The notes beneath the pieces were generated by a model. That model ran no database searches and was not told the origin of the DNA. It was given only the letters and a program-made list of their open reading frames with translations. A stretch of 61,612 nucleotides of DNA from NCBI GenBank assembly GCA_021647715.1, contig JAKIUE010000003.1, positions 1 through 61,612 of the forward strand, read 5' to 3'. Of the stretch, positions 60,917 to 61,612 are shown piece by piece. The DNA is from Sulfurovum sp. Lineage in GTDB: Bacteria > Campylobacterota > Campylobacteria > Campylobacterales > Sulfurovaceae. The number at the start of each line of letters is the position of its first letter. Within the stretch, counting starts at the first letter, position 1. The position numbers were made by a program, and so were the translations under genes.

Positions 60917-61612
60917 TCTTTTGCCCCGAGGCGTTTTATCTCTTTACAGGTAAATCCTGCATCTTTACGTGCTTGGGCATTGACATGCGGTCGGTGTTTA
61001 TCAAGTAAGTCATAACGTGCAAGTATCTCAAAATATACTTCTGTAGTTTTCCCCTCTTTTTCACACAGGTACTTAAACCATTTATCACCTTTATACACAT
61101 GGTCTATCTCTTCTTTATATATGACATGAAGCATCTCTATCAGTTTTGCCACAGCTGGTATTTTTCGTTTATTGTCTAGTTTTTTTATAATCTGAGGACT
61201 CACGTCAAGCCCTGAAGCTTCAAAATAGCGTGGGACTATTGCCATTCTATCGAGTATGTTATGAGCCGTATTATTGGCAGCATCAAAAAGTCCTGAGTGT
61301 ACAGGAAAATCCCCATAAGAAAACCTAAGATCTTTTAAAAGCCCTTCAAGCATTTGAAAATGTCGTATTTCATCAGAGGCAACTTCTAACCAGTCTACTT
61401 TGTATGCCATAGACATGTTAGGGTAACGGTACACAGCGTCCAGTGCTAAGTCTATGGCTGAAAACTCTATATGTGCTATGGAGTGTACTAGCGTGGCCAG
61501 TCCTTCATTACTTTCAAACTCTTTTCTGTGTGGCAAATCTCTAGGAGAGACAATGGTACAATACGAAGCATAAGAAGGTACCTTAAATATTTGTGGAGAA
61601 AAGCCATCCTCT
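60907..61612 (-). CDS. DUF455 family ferritin-like protein, 5' end outside window
   Basis: Frame stays open to window end (...IFKVPSYASYCTIVSPRDLPHRKEF); HSIAHIEFSAIDLALDAVYRYPNM; EVASDEIRHFQML. Confidence 0.9.
   Translation of the reverse strand, partial: EDGFSPQIFKVPSYASYCTIVSPRDLPHRKEFESNEGLATLVHSIAHIEFSAIDLALDAVYRYPNMSMAYKVDWLEVASDEIRHFQMLEGLLKDLRFSYGDFPVHSGLFDAANNTAHNILDRMAIVPRYFEASGLDVSPQIIKKLDNKRKIPAVAKLIEMLHVIYKEEIDHVYKGDKWFKYLCEKEGKTTEVYFEILARYDLLDKHRPHVNAQARKDAGFTCKEIKRLGAKECL

Noticed and set aside
1-61612. CRISPR arrays, tRNA and rRNA genes
   Set aside because: No regularly spaced 20-40 bp repeats, cloverleaf sequences or rRNA signatures were noticed in the intergenic regions; a tRNAscan and CRISPR search would settle this.

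Overview
The window is AT-rich bacterial chromosome. Gene content and order look like a Sulfurovum-type Campylobacterota; this is inferred from protein families, not from a search. Most of it is a dense housekeeping backbone: pyrD, M16 peptidase, dapA, FabL-like SDR, pgsA, rseP, ubiD-like, hemC, proS, hemA, polyprenyl synthase, RND pump, ftsL-like, rsmH, bioA, ftsA, ftsZ, prmC, thrC, argB, lpxK. Small accessory islands interrupt it. I saw no tRNA, rRNA, CRISPR array or intact transposon. The most interesting signal is non-coding: a minus-strand element at about 59001-59085 matches the cyclic-di-GMP-I (GEMM) riboswitch in sequence and fold, including apparent covariation. It has an upstream competing hairpin and a Shine-Dalgarno sequence embedded in P1. 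It sits directly in front of a start codon whose gene (possibly a TolC-like outer-membrane factor) appears frameshifted and truncated just before thrC. Other highlights are a Ni-superoxide dismutase / S26 maturation protease / PerR / AhpC cluster with shared palindromic operators, a 1599-aa exonuclease-RecQ-UvrD fusion helicase, a 77-bp twin-hairpin REP/MITE-like element next to a DNA glycosylase start, and a toxin-antitoxin-rich patch (MntA/HepT, decayed MazF, RHH/GNAT).
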